From assembly GCF_004138165.1 (NCBI RefSeq), contig NZ_RYFF01000030.1, positions 1 to 64,000 on the forward strand: a DNA stretch of 64,000 nucleotides, in the 5' to 3' direction. The translations under genes and the position numbers were made by a program. This document shows, one piece after another, positions 18,491 to 27,500 of this stretch (position 1 is the first letter of the stretch; the number at the start of each line of letters is the position of its first letter). Source of the stretch: Candidatus Chloroploca sp. Khr17 (lineage in GTDB: Bacteria > Chloroflexota > Chloroflexia > Chloroflexales > Chloroflexaceae). The notes under the pieces are model-generated. The model saw nothing but the letters and a program-made list of their open reading frames with translations. It was not told the DNA's origin and searched no databases.

Positions 18491-19906
18491 TTAACTCCAG
18501 CGGAACTCGATCTCAACTTCACCAATCTTGATCCGATCACCCTGACGCAACCGATGCGCAATGCGTGGGGTGATCAAGGTGCCATTGACCAGGGTGCCAT
18601 TGGTACTCCCCAAATCAGTGACCGTATAAAAATCACCATCGCGCCGGATCGTAGCGTGGTGGCGTGAGGCAATGCCGCGGTCATGCTCGGCGAGATCAAT
18701 TTCAGGATAATGATTCTGGCGTGGGTCACGGCGCCCAATCCGCATAGGCGTACTGCCGAGCTTCAACTCCCAGGTGCGATGGGGTGAACTGACAAGCAGG
18801 CGGGCGGTTGCCGGCGGCGCGAGCGGTGTGCCACAGGTTGCGCAAAAACGGGCGCGGGGCTTATTCAACCGCCCACAACTCGGGCAGGCAGTGGTGGTTG
18901 CTGTGTCAAAGACCGGGACTGGTTGCGGTGTAGGTGCTGTTACCGGCGGGATCGGCAGCGGTGCTGGTCGTGGGGGCACCGGGGGCGCAGTTTGTGGTGC
19001 CGGGGGGGGCGTGGCTGGCACAGGACGAACCCGCTGCGTCGGATCAACAAAAGGCCCATCGAGGCACTGCAAGAGTGCCTGTTCGACTTCGACACAACTC
19101 GCAAAGCGGTTCTCGGGCTGCAAGGCCATTGCCTTGATCACCACCGCCTCGGTGCGCTCGTCCACCGAAGGATTCAGCTTGCGGAGCGAACCCGGCAGGG
19201 GGCTTTGCAGGGGTACCGGCGGCAGGTTGGTCAACAGATGCAACAGGGTCGCACCCAGCGCATAGACATCGCTGCGCGCATCAGTCTGCCCGCGCCCATA
19301 CTGCTCGGGTGGTGCATAGCCCGCCGAGCCCATCGCAATTGTATCCTTCTTTTTGCCCTGCTTGTGGGTTCGCGCCACCCCAAAATCAAGCAACTTGAGC
19401 ACGCCCTCAGGGGTCAACATCACATTCGAGGGCTTCAAATCACGATAAATGATTGGTGGCGTCTGGCGGTGAAGATAGGCCAGCACCCGGCAAAGCTGGA
19501 TGCCAAAGCCAATGACGTCACGCCTGAGCAGCGGGGCATTGGCATCGTGGATGCGTTTCTCGAGCGTCTGCCCGGGGACAAACTCCATCACCATGGTTGG
19601 GCGTCCCGTGTGCTCAAAGAGTTCCAGCACGACAGGCAAGGCCGGATGCTGCAGCGACTTGAGCAGCAGCGCCTCACGCTCAAACAACTGGCGATTATCC
19701 GCTACCTCTTCGGGCGAAGGTTCCCCCTGGGGGCGCATCTCTTTGAGTGCCCAGATGGTACCATCGCTCGCACGGGTGACGCGATAGACAACCCCCATCC
19801 CGCCACGACCAATCGTATGAAGGATCGTATAACGATCAATACCACCCTGTACCACCGTGTTTGGGGCAAGCTGATCCAGTGTTATCAAAGCTCTCGTCCC
19901 GGGCAT
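18491..19906 (-). CDS. Ser/Thr protein kinase with zinc ribbon and FHA domain
   Basis: 471 residues. A Hanks-type kinase domain at about 26-285 has the glycine loop GRGGMGVVYR (33-42), K55, the catalytic YRDLKPSN (D156) and DFG (174-176), with an APPEQY activation segment. A Pro-rich linker (about 295-333) leads to a zinc ribbon with C341, C344, C355 and C358, and then an FHA domain (about 388-450) carrying RIGRR, SRHHA and GSTNGT. No transmembrane segment is evident, so it should be cytosolic. The FHA part would bind phosphothreonine, possibly its own. No convincing ribosome binding site is seen before the ATG. It leads the operon kinase-purQ-lgt with a 2-base gap. Confidence 0.92.
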   Translation of the reverse strand: MPGTRALITLDQLAPNTVVQGGIDRYTILHTIGRGGMGVVYRVTRASDGTIWALKEMRPQGEPSPEEVADNRQLFEREALLLKSLQHPALPVVLELFEHTGRPTMVMEFVPGQTLEKRIHDANAPLLRRDVIGFGIQLCRVLAYLHRQTPPIIYRDLKPSNVMLTPEGVLKLLDFGVARTHKQGKKKDTIAMGSAGYAPPEQYGRGQTDARSDVYALGATLLHLLTNLPPVPLQSPLPGSLRKLNPSVDERTEAVVIKAMALQPENRFASCVEVEQALLQCLDGPFVDPTQRVRPVPATPPPAPQTAPPVPPRPAPLPIPPVTAPTPQPVPVFDTATTTACPSCGRLNKPRARFCATCGTPLAPPATARLLVSSPHRTWELKLGSTPMRIGRRDPRQNHYPEIDLAEHDRGIASRHHATIRRDGDFYTVTDLGSTNGTLVNGTLITPRIAHRLRQGDRIKIGEVEIEFRWS

Positions 19907-20312
19907 AGACTGACAATGGGCAACTCCGCGGGCATTATACCATGCCCCTTCTGGGAAGATAAGCCGCTGAAGGCCTTTGCCTAGGGGGATTGCCGATTGC
20001 CGATTGGGCGCAGCGCATCTGTCGCCAACCTAGGGCAATTGCATCTTGCGTTGGTGCGTGCCACCATGCTCGCGGATTGCCTCCATCCACCCCACCGTCG
20101 CCGTCAACGGCTCGGCTACCGCATACGAAGCCGGCCTTTGCCGACTGGATCAGGCCACGCAGGTGGCCTTCGCTGCCTAAGAGCCGAGCCGTGTATGGCG
20201 ATGGCAGAAGATGCAAGCGCCCTGTGACTCCCTCATCTTTGAAACCTTGCCTGCGCTAACTTCGCGTATAATGCATTGATATGCTACCACCTGTGCTATC
20301 GGAGCCTGACAT
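19907..20312. other. Intergenic region with repeats, no gene
   Basis: About 400 bases between the divergent kinase and NUDIX genes. It holds GGGGGATTGCCGATTG..GGGCGCAGCGCATC (similar to the minus-strand sequence at 1270-1303) and a complete MITE-like element (20031-20224). GCGTATAATGC near 20264-20274 contains a possible -10 box for the NUDIX gene. No coding potential was seen. Confidence 0.5.
20031..20224. mobile_element. MITE-like element, copy A
   Basis: Ends AGGGCAATTGCATCTT (20032-20047) and AAGATGCAAGCGCCCT (20208-20223) form a 16-base terminal inverted repeat with two mismatches. The inside has ACCGTCGCCGTCAACGGCTC and an opposed AGCCGAGCCGT, forming a second, inner hairpin. The same structure in reverse orientation lies at 61280-61474. 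There is no coding capacity. A TA lies at the left end and TG at the right, consistent with a decayed TA target duplication. Confidence 0.7.
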
Positions 20313-20804
20313 ATGTATCGCCAGCATAGCTATTGCTCATTTTGCGGACGCCCCTTCCTTGACGGTCAGCGCTGGCCCCGTGTCTGTGCGCACTGTAGCA
20401 GCACGACCTATCGTAATCCACTGCCGGTGGCCTTGATTCTTCAGCCCGTAGATGATGGCATTCTGGTGATTCGCCGTGCGGCAACACCTCGGCAAGGGCA
20501 ACTCGCCTTGCCAGGCGGCTTTATCGAGATGGGCGAGAGTTGGCAACATGCGGCGGCCCGCGAACTTCGCGAAGAGGCTGGCGTTACGGTTGCGGCGGAA
20601 CAGATTACCGATTTTGGTACCCGCAGTACCCCAGATGGGTATCTCCTCGTCTTTGGCCTGGGGCCACAACTCCACAATAGCGATCTGTCACCCTTCCGGA
20701 GCAATCGCGAAGCCGAAGCACGCCTGATCATCACCAATCCGGTCGAACTGGCTTTTCCATTGCACACCGAAATGGTGCATCGTTTTTTTGCCCGTCGTTC
20801 CTAG
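20313..20804 (+). CDS. NUDIX hydrolase with N-terminal zinc ribbon
   Basis: 163 residues. C8, C11, C27 and C30 in CSFCG and CAHC form a zinc ribbon. The NUDIX box follows: GGFIEMGESW then AARELREEAGV. Arrangement and length resemble NudC-like or MutT-like pyrophosphatases that cleave nucleoside diphosphates linked to another group, but the specific substrate is not predictable. GGAG is found upstream of the ATG. The gene stands alone, followed by a GC-rich hairpin and a convergent sensor gene. Confidence 0.88.
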   Translation: MYRQHSYCSFCGRPFLDGQRWPRVCAHCSSTTYRNPLPVALILQPVDDGILVIRRAATPRQGQLALPGGFIEMGESWQHAAARELREEAGVTVAAEQITDFGTRSTPDGYLLVFGLGPQLHNSDLSPFRSNREAEARLIITNPVELAFPLHTEMVHRFFARRS

Positions 20805-20808
20805 TAGC

Positions 20809-20827
20809 GGCACGGCGGCGCCGTGCC
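20809..20827. terminator. GC-rich hairpin between convergent genes
   Basis: GGCACGGC-GGC-GCCGTGCC is a perfect 8-bp stem directly after the NUDIX stop codon. The C-rich remainder up to 20877 carries no T-tract. Confidence 0.4.
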
Positions 20828-20877
20828 CCCCGTGCCCTGGCCCCCGCCCCACGGTCACGGCGCCGCCCCCTGTCGCG

Positions 20878-23526
20878 TTACGTCACTGACTGCTCAAGCG
20901 AGCTACTGTTTGTTTCACTCCAGATCCGTACATTATTCCGTCCGGCATCTTTGGCAGCATAGAGCGCTTGATCAGCCCGGTTGATCAGTTCATCGAGGTG
21001 CGTATTGTGGAGGCTTGTCTCCACGACAACGCCAATACTCGACGTGACCTGGATCTCGTGTTCGTCGACCGAGACACGCAGGCTTTCGATCGCGTGCCGA
21101 ATCCGCTCAGCCACGCGGGCGGCTCCTTCAAAATTGGTATTGGGCATCAAGACGGATAATTCTTCCCCTCCATAGCGCCCGACAAGATCGTCGGCCCGTA
21201 CGCACGCCTGACAGGTCTGGGCAACACTCTGTAAGACGCGATCGCCTGCCTGGTGCCCATAGGTGTCGTTGATGAGTTTGAAGTGATCAAGATCGAGCAA
21301 GAGCAGCGCAAGCGGCTGGCGTTGTCGCCGTGCGGTCAAGATGGTCTGCCACATCACGGCGAAAAAATGGCGCCGATTCGCTAGGCCCGTCAGCGGATCG
21401 GTCGTTGCAAGCCGCTCGACCTCGGCAAAGAGCGTGCAATTCTCCATCGCCGTTGCTACATGCGAGGCAAGCAGATCAAAGAGGGCCAGATCATCGTCAG
21501 TATACGCAAAAGCCTGCGGGTTATGAATGACCATCATGCCGATGACATCTTCGCGCCCATGCAGCAGCGTGGCCAGCACGGTGCGGCTCGTGAGCCTGAA
21601 GCCTGGGAGTTCGGGGTGGAACTCGGTATCATTGAGATGTGTGAGGCACCAGGTTTGACCGCGAGTCACCAGGGTTTCGGCAAAACTATTGGCAAAGGCA
21701 TAACAACCGCCCTCGCGACTTTCACGCGGATCAGCGATATAGAGATCGCAAACCTCACTGCACGCGAGGTCAAAACGGCTGATCACGAGGACTTCAGCCC
21801 CCAGGAGGCCCTCGACCGCACGATAGACTTCGTGAAAGAGGGCCGCCGGGTTGGCGCTATGGGCCGCAATCTGGCGGGCCGCCTGTTGCAATTCGGTCAG
21901 GCGGCGCTGCATGCGCACCTCACGCCCGTACATCTGGGCTTGCTCAAGGGAGACCGCGACGTGGCTGGCAAACATCCGCCCGATACTCGCGTCTTCTTCG
22001 GTGAAAAAATTCGGCTGCTGGCTGTCAATCGTCAGAATGCCGATCACCCGCTCGCCAACAATCAGGGGCAAGGCGAGCCACGAGCGGATGATCATATCAG
22101 GCGGATGGGTAAACTCAGGATGTTCTAGTTTGGTGTCGGCCAGTCGGATTGTCTCGGCTCGCTCGTAGATGGCCTCTTCATAGCTCCCTGGTTTGATCGG
22201 AAAACGCAGGCCTTTGACCTGCGCTGGATGGGCAAAACCGCGGCAATCGAAGATTTCACTGTATCCGCCGCGCCGGAGTTGCACCGATGCGCTGTCATAA
22301 GGCACGACGTGGGCCAGTTGCTCCATCATCCGGCCAACGGCTTCGTTAGCATCTAGGGTGGCGGCGACCGTGGCGACAGCCTGCCGTAAGGTTTCGACCT
22401 GATCGGCCCGCTTCTGGGCCTCTTCATAGAGACGGGCATTCTCAAACGCGAGTTCACGAAAGGCTCCTTCACTCTCCCGCAGCGCCTCGTTCGCTTCGGC
22501 CTGCGTCGTAATATCGCGCAGCACGACCAACATCCCTCCGACCCTGCCCCAACGGTCGTGTAGGCGCGTGACAACGGCTTCATAGAGCACCCGTTCGCCG
22601 CTGGCTTCCGTATGGTTCAGGTTTGTGACGAGCAGATCGCTGTTGTTCGGCTTCGTCGTCGGCCCGAGCTCTGGCAGCAGGCTCGTTAGGCTGACGGGTA
22701 GGCGTTGTTTTGCCCCCAGGCGCTCGTATCCCTTTTGATTCATTGCCACGACCTGGTTGTGCTCATCAAGAATGAGCACACTATCAGGCAATTTCTCAAA
22801 GAGCATATCATAGGCAATGGGCATCAACTCAAAGAGCCGTTTGTAAAAGATGCTCCAGGCCATAATCGGGTGGGCCACCAGAAAACTGATTGGTGAAACC
22901 TCAAAGTCGGGGATGGCTGGCATCGGGACGATCTGCATCACGACCAGGATCGAGATCAAGGCGGGCAAGAGCAGGCTCAAGGGCAAGGCCCAGGCTTCCA
23001 GTCGGGCATGGCGCGTTGCCTTCGCCGCAGCCTCGGCAAGAATCAGAATGGCTGTACCAATTAAGAGGTATTGATAGCTTGTTATGACCCAGAACCATGG
23101 ACCGTAGCTGTAGAAGAGCCAGGGGAACGCGCCATCAGTGAGCATCGTAACATGAGTGCGTACCAGGCCGTGGAACGCATCCGTCCAGATGATCAGGACA
23201 TTGAGGAATGGAATGATCATCAGCAGGTAGCGTAGCTGACGGGCCAGTTCTTGACGCCCAGTATAGCTGAGGGCAAAGAGCAAGGCCCCGACAACCGTCA
23301 GGTCAACCGCGAGAAAGATCAGGTTATCCCAGATGATCTGTCCTGTGAGGGTAGGGGTTAAGGTTTTGCCGAGGGCAAAAGCTGCCCACGCGCTCTGGCC
23401 GCCGAGCATCAAGCTAAACGAGACGGCGCCGGGCATCGCCCGGTGGCGTAGGGTATAGAGGGCCAATAAAAAGGCCACGATGGATGATAAGGTAAGAAGT
23501 AAGATGATCATGCTATTGATTGACAT
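20878..23526 (-). CDS. Membrane sensor diguanylate cyclase (7TM-PAS-GAF-GAF-GGDEF)
   Basis: 882 residues. The N-terminal 220 residues form about seven membrane helices of the histidine-kinase N-terminal 7TM type. A PAS-like domain follows (ILDEHNQVVAMN), then a short coiled coil, two GAF-like domains (about 385-530 and 550-700) and a C-terminal GGDEF domain. The active site reads RYGGEEL, and RADD five residues before it matches the inhibitory I-site RxxD. It should make cyclic di-GMP from two GTP in response to a membrane and small-molecule signal, with product inhibition. No EAL domain is attached. It is a single gene; GAGG lies very close to the ATG. Confidence 0.9.
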   Translation of the reverse strand: MSINSMIILLLTLSSIVAFLLALYTLRHRAMPGAVSFSLMLGGQSAWAAFALGKTLTPTLTGQIIWDNLIFLAVDLTVVGALLFALSYTGRQELARQLRYLLMIIPFLNVLIIWTDAFHGLVRTHVTMLTDGAFPWLFYSYGPWFWVITSYQYLLIGTAILILAEAAAKATRHARLEAWALPLSLLLPALISILVVMQIVPMPAIPDFEVSPISFLVAHPIMAWSIFYKRLFELMPIAYDMLFEKLPDSVLILDEHNQVVAMNQKGYERLGAKQRLPVSLTSLLPELGPTTKPNNSDLLVTNLNHTEASGERVLYEAVVTRLHDRWGRVGGMLVVLRDITTQAEANEALRESEGAFRELAFENARLYEEAQKRADQVETLRQAVATVAATLDANEAVGRMMEQLAHVVPYDSASVQLRRGGYSEIFDCRGFAHPAQVKGLRFPIKPGSYEEAIYERAETIRLADTKLEHPEFTHPPDMIIRSWLALPLIVGERVIGILTIDSQQPNFFTEEDASIGRMFASHVAVSLEQAQMYGREVRMQRRLTELQQAARQIAAHSANPAALFHEVYRAVEGLLGAEVLVISRFDLACSEVCDLYIADPRESREGGCYAFANSFAETLVTRGQTWCLTHLNDTEFHPELPGFRLTSRTVLATLLHGREDVIGMMVIHNPQAFAYTDDDLALFDLLASHVATAMENCTLFAEVERLATTDPLTGLANRRHFFAVMWQTILTARRQRQPLALLLLDLDHFKLINDTYGHQAGDRVLQSVAQTCQACVRADDLVGRYGGEELSVLMPNTNFEGAARVAERIRHAIESLRVSVDEHEIQVTSSIGVVVETSLHNTHLDELINRADQALYAAKDAGRNNVRIWSETNSSSLEQSVT

Positions 23527-23796
23527 GGCCTCAACCTTGGTTTGCCAAGACTGTGCCTATTGTAACATATGGCCTTTACCACAACATAATTCCTTGTGAA
23601 AAAAGGTCTTTATTATGAATAGTAGCAAGCCCTAAACATTGGTTTACCTCGTCAGAATGGCAAATAGCATCTGAGGATGAACCTTGCACAGGTTTTGCAT
23701 ATACACATGCAATGTTGACTATAGTGCTATAATCTTGTTGCACGAACGTAGTTTGCAGTCTGCACTACGAAACCTGTCTGGAAGTGTGGGTGGTCT
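23527..23796. other. Regulatory region upstream of bchM
   Basis: 270 bases between the divergent sensor gene and bchM with no coding potential. The half next to bchM is AT-rich and holds a TATAAT at 23728-23733, without a well-spaced -35 hexamer, and the palindrome described separately. Confidence 0.5.
23748..23768. promoter_or_regulatory. Palindromic operator candidate upstream of bchM
   Basis: The 21-bp site reads GTAGTT, TG, CAGTCTG, C, ACTAC. It matches 18 of 21 bases of the site at 24541-24561 before bchH. It lies 14 bases after TATAAT and 28 bases before the bchM ATG, a position where a bound repressor would block initiation or early elongation. The factor is unknown. The site differs from the TGT-N12-ACA motif of PpsR/CrtJ. 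Confidence 0.65.
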
Positions 23797-24477
23797 ATGG
23801 ATCTGGTTCGGCACAAGGCTCAGTTGCGCCAGTATTTCAATGGAGTAGGTTTTGAACGCTGGTCGGCAATTTATGGCCAGGCCGAACTTTCACCGATTCG
23901 ACGGTCGATTCGGCAAGGCCATACCACCATGCTTGCCGTTGCTAGTCAGTGGCTCGACGCAACGGCTATGCCGGCTGATGCGACAGCCCTTGACGCAGGT
24001 TGTGGCACCGGGCTCTTTACCCTCGAGCTAGCCCGCCGTGGTTTTCAGGTCACGGCGACTGACCTGGCCCCTCAGATGGTCGCGGCAACCGCCGAGGCCG
24101 CAACTCAGGCAGGCCTCGCTCAGCGCGTCACGACTCGCGTGGCCGATGTCGAAGAGTTGCAGGAACGCTATGACGTGGTTGCCTGTTTCGATGTCCTCAT
24201 TCACTATCCAGCCCAACCCTTTGCCTTGATGTTGGCCCAGTTGTCCAATTGCTGCGAACAGACTCTCCTCTTTACCTATGCACCTCACAGCACGCTGCTC
24301 GCTGCACTCCATCGTGTTGGTGGGTTTTTTCCCCGCAGTCAGCGTCGCACGACTATCCAGATGATCCCTGATGCGCTGGTGCGCTCAACCCTTGCTGATG
24401 CCGGAATGAAGGTGTGTCGCGCCCAGCGCATTAGCTGTGGTTTCTATCACGTAACGCTGGTGCAGGCCCAGCGCTAG
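23797..24477 (+). CDS. bchM: Mg-protoporphyrin IX O-methyltransferase
   Basis: 226 residues, SAM-dependent class I methyltransferase with motif I LDAGCGTGLF (about 65-74). The N-terminal YFNGVGFERWSAIYG and the downstream SIRQGHTTML are characteristic of BchM/ChlM. The C-terminus has CGFYHVTLVQ, typical of the family end. It methylates the ring C propionate of Mg-protoporphyrin IX, the step after magnesium chelation and before ring E formation. Position directly before bchH supports this. The palindrome 28 bases upstream suggests regulation together with bchH. Confidence 0.93.
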   Translation: MDLVRHKAQLRQYFNGVGFERWSAIYGQAELSPIRRSIRQGHTTMLAVASQWLDATAMPADATALDAGCGTGLFTLELARRGFQVTATDLAPQMVAATAEAATQAGLAQRVTTRVADVEELQERYDVVACFDVLIHYPAQPFALMLAQLSNCCEQTLLFTYAPHSTLLAALHRVGGFFPRSQRRTTIQMIPDALVRSTLADAGMKVCRAQRISCGFYHVTLVQAQR

Positions 24478-24540
24478 CCGGGGTTCCGTCGGATTGATAG
24501 ACCTTTTCAGGCGAAATAATCATTGGCTTAAAATGTTGCT

Positions 24541-24561
24541 GTAGTTCACAGTCTGAACTAC
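24541..24561. promoter_or_regulatory. Palindromic operator candidate upstream of bchH
   Basis: The 21-bp site reads GTAGTT, CA, CAGTCTG, A, ACTAC. Around its central base, 9 of 10 pairs are complementary. It is 28 bases before the bchH ATG at 24590, the same distance as the related site before bchM. A TAAAAT (24529-24534) lies just upstream and could be a -10 element. Confidence 0.7.
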
Positions 24562-24589
24562 GATCATCCTCTCGGGGAAGGGTTTGCGC

Positions 24590-27500
24590 ATGCGGATTAT
24601 CTTTCTCACCATTGATGGCAATCACGCCGCGGCTCTGCACGCTGCCGCTGCCCGGATCAAGGCCGAGCACGGCGTTGAGGTGCATGCCGCCTGTTACGAC
24701 GCCGCTTCGCTTCGCGATGAGTCGGGTTGGCAGCGCCTTGAGCGTGATCTCAAGGGGGCTGCGTTGGTCTTTGGGGCACGCCTTTTTGGTGAGGAGTATG
24801 TGCGCCCCCTCGAGCGTTTGCTTGGCGCGGCGTCGTGTCCGGTGCTGGTTATTACGTCCAATCCGGCGCTGATCCGTCTGACCCGCATCGGCAAGTTTAG
24901 CCTTGCCCCCCAAGCCGAAGAGTCGGGCGGCATGCTGCGTCAGTGGGTCAAAAAGCTTCGTCCTCAGGGTGGGGCCGGCGAGGCTCGTCGCCAACTGGCG
25001 GTGCTCCGCAATCTCAGCAAGGTGCTCAAGCTCATTCCCGGCAAGGCGCGTGATCTCTATACTTATATTGTTGCGCATCAGTACTGGACGAATAGCTCGC
25101 CCGAGAATGTCTATCGCCTCGTCTGTCTCTTGATCGAGGCGTATGTGCCAGGCTATAAGGGTAAGTTGCCCGTGCTCGATCCTGTGACCTACCCCGACCA
25201 GGCGCTGATCCATCCTGATGCCCCGGCCCCCTTTGCGACGCTTGAGGAGTATCAGAAGTGGCGGCGTTCGCTGCGAGGCAATAAGCGGGTTGGTGAGCAG
25301 GGCAGTGTGGGGATTCTGGCGATGCGTACGGTGGCGCTCAGTGGCAATACGGCCCACCTCGATGCGCTGGTACGTTCACTTGAAGCCCGTGGCATCGAGG
25401 CGCGGATGGCCTATGCGACCGGCCTTGATATGCGGCCTGCCATCACGACCTTCTTTCAAGCCCACGGCCATAGCAAAGCGAAAAAGGCTGCCCCTACGAC
25501 CAATGGACACGCTGCGACTGTCGATCTCCTGGTGAATGCGAGTGGTTTTGCCCTCGTCGGTGGCCCCGCCGAGAGCCGTCCCGCCGATGCCCGCGCTGCG
25601 CTCGGCGCACTCGATGTTGGCTATCTTGCGCCGGTGCCGCTTGCCTTTCAGCGGGTGGAGGATTGGCGGAGTGACTGGGCCGGGCTGTCACCGGTGCAAG
25701 CGGCACTGAGTGTGGCGGTGCCTGAACTCGAAGGGGCCGCTGATCCGCTGGTCTATGGTGGGCCCACCGCGGCTGGTGATGGCTTTGTCCCGGCGACGGC
25801 TGAGGTTGAGTTGCTCGCCGGGCGGATTGCCCGCCGTTTGGCGCTGCGCCGTACCCCTAACCATGCCAAACGACTCGCTCTGGTGCTCTTTAGCTTTCCC
25901 CCTAACCTGGGTAACCTCGGCACCGCTGCTTACCTTGATGTCTTCCGTAGTCTCCATAAGCTGCTGCAGGCGCTCAAGGAGGAAGGCTATCAGGTGGAGG
26001 TGCCTGACGATGCCGAAGCCCTGCGCAATCTGGTGGTTGGCGGCAATGCGCTGGCGCACGGGGCTGATGCCAATGTGGCGGCGACCTTCCCCGTCGAACA
26101 CTATATGCGCCTCTTCCCCAGTTATACCGAGATTGAGCCATGCTGGGGGCGGGCACCGGGTGAGTTGTTGAACGATGGGCGCCGCTTCCGCATCCTCGGG
26201 CGGCAATTGGGCAATATCTTTATTGGGGTGCAGCCGCCGTTTGGCTACGAGCGCGATCCGATGCGGATGCTGATGGCTCGTGATGCGGCCCCCAACCATG
26301 CTTTTGCCGCTTTTTATACCTGGTTGCGCCATACGTTTGACGCGCATGCCGTGGTGCATATCGGTACCCACGGGGCGCTCGAATTTATGCCCGGCAAGCA
26401 GGTTGGCCTCGGTGCTGATGATTGGCCTTCACGCTTGATTGGCGAACTGCCCAACTTCTACCTCTATAGCGTCAATAACCCGAGTGAGGCCGCGATTGCC
26501 AAGCGTCGCAGTGCGGCTACACTCGTCAGTTACCTGGTGCCCCCCTTGCAGCAGGCCGGTCTCTACAAGGGGCTGCGTCAACTTAAGGATAGTATCGACG
26601 CCTATCGCCAGCGGCCCGACCCCGGGATGCTCGACGTGATCCGTGAGCAGGCCGCTAAACTGGGCATGCAGCAGGCCAAGGCGACCTTGCAGCACGGTGT
26701 TGGTGAGGCGCACGCGACGCTTGAGGTTGCGCCAGATACCTACCTGGCCGCGTTGAGCCACGAGTTGCTGCAGATCGAAGAGCGCATGATCCCTGCTGGC
26801 CTGCACGTCTTTGGGCAACCCCCCGAACCAGTGGAGATGGTTGATCTGCTGAGTCTGACCGCCACCTTCCATCAGTTCCCGTTGCGGGGTGCGCTCGTGA
26901 CCTTCCCAGCGTTGATCGCACGCAGCCTCGGCCTGGAATATGCTGCCCTCCGCGAACGCCTCGCAACCGATCTTGAGGCACAGACTGACTGGCAGCGGAT
27001 CGAAGGACTTGGCAAGGACGCGATCCGTCGGTTTGTCGAGGGGGGGCCGTTTCACGTGCCCGGTCTTCATCATCGCGATCTTGATCCGCTCGCTGATTTC
27101 CTTGGCGATCTCCTCAATCGCCTCAGTAGCGATAATGAACTCGCCGGTTTGTTGCACGGGCTCGAGGGTGGCTTTGTGACGCCATCGCCGAGCAACGATA
27201 TTGTGCGCGATCCGTCGGTGGTGCCAACGGGGCGCAATGTCTATAGCCTCGATCCATCGCGTGCGCCAACAGCCCAGGCGGTCGAGAAGGCCGAGCGCCT
27301 GACCAATGAGTTGCTGGCTCGTGCCGTTGCTGATGCTGGTGCCCCGCCCGAAAGTGTGGCGGTGGTGCTCTGGGGGAGTGACAATCTCAAGAGTGACTGC
27401 GAAGGCGTGGCGCAGGTGCTGGCCCTGATGGGTGCACGCCCGGTGCCTGACGAACTCGGCAACATTTCGGATGTCACCCTCATTCCGCTCATTGAACTGG

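Noticed and set aside
23715-23733. TTGACT and TATAAT as one promoter before bchM
   Set aside because: Only 7 bases separate them, far too few; the TATAAT may be real but lacks a clear -35.
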